Below, in pieces: positions 31,829 through 33,893 of a stretch of DNA of 33,893 bases. The stretch spans positions 1 to 33,893 of the forward strand of contig NZ_RPRY01000043.1 in the NCBI RefSeq assembly GCF_003949795.1, given 5' to 3'. A program made the translations under genes and the position numbers. This stretch comes from Streptomyces sp. WAC06614. Lineage in GTDB: Bacteria; Actinomycetota; Actinomycetes; Streptomycetales; Streptomycetaceae. How positions within the stretch are numbered: the first letter of the stretch is position 1; each line of letters begins with the position of its first letter. Below the pieces are notes generated by a model. That model had not been told where the DNA came from and made no database searches. It saw nothing but the letters and a program-made list of their open reading frames with translations.

Positions 31829-32755
31829 TCAGAGCCGCTTGAACGCGCGGACGGCCGCCCACAGCATGCCGAGCCCCCCGGCGAGGACCAGCAGCAGCTC
31901 CAGCCACACCGGAACAGGGGTCCCGTTCCAGGTCACCGCGTAGTCCGCGCTCCTCGCGCCGACGGCGCCGAGCACCGCCCGCCGGATCGGGTCCACCGCA
32001 TACGTGAGGGGGTCGAGCCGGTTGAGCACCGTCAGCCAGCCCGGCAGGTGTTCGACCGGGAAGAGGGAGCCGGAGAGGAAGAACAGCGGCTGCATGACCG
32101 TCTGGGTCACTCCGGTGAAGGACTGCACCGACCCCATGTGGGCCGCCACCAGCACTCCGAAGCACGAGAAGGTGAAGACGATCAAGGCCATGCACCCCAG
32201 CAGGGTGATCATCAGGGCCGGCTCGTACGGAATGCCCGCGGTGCCGGCGAAGGCGAGCACGATCAGGCCTTGGGCAAAGGCGATGGTCATGGCTCCCAGG
32301 CACTTGCCCAGGACGACCGACGTCCGGCTCACCGGAGCGATCAGCATCTCGCGCAGGAAGCCGAGCTCCCGGTCCCACACGATCGACGTCGCCGAGACCA
32401 CCGAGGTGAGTGCCATCGGCATGACGAGCGCCCCGGCGAAGACGAAGGTCTGGTACGGCACGCCCGCCACGGACCGGGTCAGGGACCCGAGCCCGTGTCC
32501 CAGCACGAACAGGAGCATCAGGGGCTGGAGCAGCGAGGTGCAGACCCGGATCGGCTCGCCGACCGTCTTCAGCATGTCCCGGTGCCAGACGATGCGCACG
32601 GCCCGCAGGTCGAGGCGCGGGCCCGTGACGAGGCGCGGGCCCGTGACCGGGCGCGGGCCCGTGGCGGGGTGAGGGCCCGTGACGGGGTGAGGGAAGTGGG
32701 CGGGCGACGGGGCGGGGCGTCCGCCCGCGTGCGGGTGGATGCAGGTCGTGGTCAC
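31829..32755 (-). CDS. ABC-2 type permease of a DrrB-like exporter
   Basis: A 308-residue membrane subunit. A cytosolic N-terminal tail of about 50 residues contains a hexapeptide repeat (TGPHPA/TGPRPV). Six membrane segments follow, including the first at LLQPLMLLFVLGHGLG and the conserved block TSIVWDRELGFLREMLIAPVS, typical of daunorubicin-resistance type ABC-2 permeases. GSLFPVEHLPGWLTVLNRLD and PLTYAVDPIR near residue 235 are also family hallmarks. The GTG start overlaps the stop of the ATPase gene (GTGA), so the two are translationally coupled and form one exporter. The substrate is probably a drug or lipid, but is not predictable. Confidence 0.92.
   Translation of the reverse strand: MTTTCIHPHAGGRPAPSPAHFPHPVTGPHPATGPRPVTGPRLVTGPRLDLRAVRIVWHRDMLKTVGEPIRVCTSLLQPLMLLFVLGHGLGSLTRSVAGVPYQTFVFAGALVMPMALTSVVSATSIVWDRELGFLREMLIAPVSRTSVVLGKCLGAMTIAFAQGLIVLAFAGTAGIPYEPALMITLLGCMALIVFTFSCFGVLVAAHMGSVQSFTGVTQTVMQPLFFLSGSLFPVEHLPGWLTVLNRLDPLTYAVDPIRRAVLGAVGARSADYAVTWNGTPVPVWLELLLVLAGGLGMLWAAVRAFKRL
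32619..32690. repeat. Four tandem 18-bp units in the permease N-terminus
   Basis: Four copies of an 18-bp unit beginning GGGCCCGTG lie in frame and encode six-residue repeats of the TGPRPV type in the cytosolic tail of the permease. Copy-number change would alter tail length without shifting the frame. Confidence 0.9.
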
Positions 32756-33762
32756 CCGGACCACCTCCCCGTCAGGCGCCCACCGGTCCGGACGACGGCC
32801 GCGGCGCCCGCCGTCTCCCGCGCCGGGAGGGCGCCGGCCTCCGACGGCTGGTCCGGGCCGTCCGCCCAGGCCAGGAGGACGTCGTCCAGGCTGGGTCGGG
32901 ACAGTTCCATGGAGAGGACCGGGACGCCCAGGTCGCGGGCGAGTCGGGGCAGGAACGTCGCCCCGTCCGGGACCTGGACGATCACGCCGCCGCCGGCGTC
33001 GACGCGGGCGCACAGCCCGAAGCGTTCGTGCAGGGCGCGCACGGCCCCGTGGACGTCGGACGTCGTGAAGCGGAGGACATCGCTACCGGCATCGGCCTTC
33101 AGCTCGGCCGGGGTGCCGACGGCCACCACCGAACCCCGGTCCATGATCGCGATACGGTCGCACACCTCTGCCTCGTCCAGGTAGTGGGTGGTCAGGAAGA
33201 CCGTGAGGCCCTCGGCCTCGCGGAGCCGGCGGATGCACTCCCACAGGTGACGGCGGCTCTGCGGGTCGAGACCGACGGTGGGCTCGTCCAGGAACAGCAC
33301 CTGGGGGGTGTGCAGCAGCCCGCGGGCGATCTCCACGCGCCGCCGCATGCCGCCCGAGAGCGCCTTCACCTTGCTGCGCCGCCGGTCGGTCAGGCCCATG
33401 AGGTCGAGGACGTGGTGCACCCGGGGCATGACCACCGAGCGGGGCATCCCGTACATCTCGGCGTGGAACCGCAGGTTGCGCTCCACGGTCAGCTGCGCGT
33501 CCAGGACGGTGTCCTGGAAGACCAGGCCGATCCGGCGACGGGTCTCCGCCCGCTCCCGGACGACGTTCCGGCCGGCGACGGTCGCGGTGCCGGTGGACGG
33601 CTCGACCAGGGTGGTCAGCATGCCGATCGTCGTCGACTTGCCGGCGCCGTTGGACCCCAGGAAGCCGAAGATCTCACCGGAGAACACGTCCAGGTCCACG
33701 TCGCGTACGGCGACCACGTCCCCGTACGACTTGCCGAGCCCGCGTGCCTCGACCGCCGGCAC
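32752..33762 (-). CDS. ATP-binding subunit of a DrrA-like ABC exporter
   Basis: A 336-residue ATPase. Walker A is GSNGAGKST at residues 36-44 (Ser where Pro is commoner), the signature is LSGGMRRRVEIARGLLH and Walker B is VLFLDEPTVGLDP. The switch histidine lies in LTTHYLDEAE. The C-terminal domain (VQVPDGATFLPRLA, then MELSRPSLDDVLL) is the DrrA-type extension. It energises the coupled permease downstream. The start is uncertain: GTG 33762 gives the family-typical N-terminus, but the frame stays open to 33885 and no strong ribosome site is visible. Upstream sequence up to the window edge (33763-33893) shows no other gene. Confidence 0.92.
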   Translation of the reverse strand: MPAVEARGLGKSYGDVVAVRDVDLDVFSGEIFGFLGSNGAGKSTTIGMLTTLVEPSTGTATVAGRNVVRERAETRRRIGLVFQDTVLDAQLTVERNLRFHAEMYGMPRSVVMPRVHHVLDLMGLTDRRRSKVKALSGGMRRRVEIARGLLHTPQVLFLDEPTVGLDPQSRRHLWECIRRLREAEGLTVFLTTHYLDEAEVCDRIAIMDRGSVVAVGTPAELKADAGSDVLRFTTSDVHGAVRALHERFGLCARVDAGGGVIVQVPDGATFLPRLARDLGVPVLSMELSRPSLDDVLLAWADGPDQPSEAGALPARETAGAAAVVRTGGRLTGRWSG

Positions 33763-33893
33763 GCGCCCGTGCCCCGACGTGCCGGTAGGAACACACGCGG
33801 TGAGCGGGGTCGGAACCGCCTCGGAGGGATACGGCGGACGCAGGCCCGTTCGAGTGCCTGACGGCCGAGGCCCCGGCCTCCGCACCCCCCGGT

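Overview
The window is very GC-rich with strong G/C third-position bias, AAGGAG/GAAGGA-type ribosome sites, frequent GTG and TTG starts, and Streptomyces-type families (388-residue xylose isomerase, mycothiol-dependent enzyme fold, HAAS/PadR pair, CspA, DrrA-type ABC exporter, Tat lipoprotein hydrolase). It fits a Streptomyces or closely related actinomycete chromosome, probably an accessory-rich arm region. No tRNA, rRNA, CRISPR array or intact insertion sequence was recognised.

Layout. 1-2766: divergent xylose catabolism genes xylB (cut by the left edge) and xylA. 2871-5731: a small DUF6247-like gene, then cassette A, which is a protein with two RING-like zinc modules plus a papain/C39-like cysteine-protease domain (3302-4357), followed by an F-box-like plus beta-helix repeat protein (4616-5731). 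5787-10820: a PIG-V-type membrane mannosyltransferase, an MFS transporter, a decayed barrel-protein fragment, a secreted lipocalin-like protein and a secreted YVTN beta-propeller/SH3 protein. 10933-16474: a SAM methyltransferase, two DHA2-type MFS exporters flanking a secreted allene-oxide-cyclase-barrel-like protein, and a DinB/MDMPI-fold enzyme. 16571-17995: a Tat lipoprotein alpha/beta hydrolase.

18078-25759 is the most unusual stretch. Two divergent paralogues share an N-terminal Stv-adhesin-like domain; one carries one copy and the other three copies of an unnamed module of about 100 residues. They sit next to cassette B (21356-23693, minus strand), a second copy of the RING-like protease and F-box-like pair in the same gene order as cassette A but inverted. 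A DJ-1/PfpI protein and an all-helical orphan follow. The duplicated pair, which joins zinc-module protease architecture to an F-box-like helical domain in a bacterium, is the best candidate for an undescribed system. No ubiquitin-like modifier, E1 or E2 is visible in the window, so a link to ubiquitin-like chemistry is hypothesis only.

26279-31828: small secreted proteins, a carbonic anhydrase pseudogene with two internal deletions, a cold-shock gene with a long structured upstream region, a possibly frameshifted small gene, a GT87-type mannosyltransferase, and a PadR/HAAS pair whose PadR start codon lies inside a perfect 16-bp inverted repeat. 31829-33762: a DrrAB-like ABC exporter on the minus strand. 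Gene functions are inferred by reading the translated sequences; no database search was possible.
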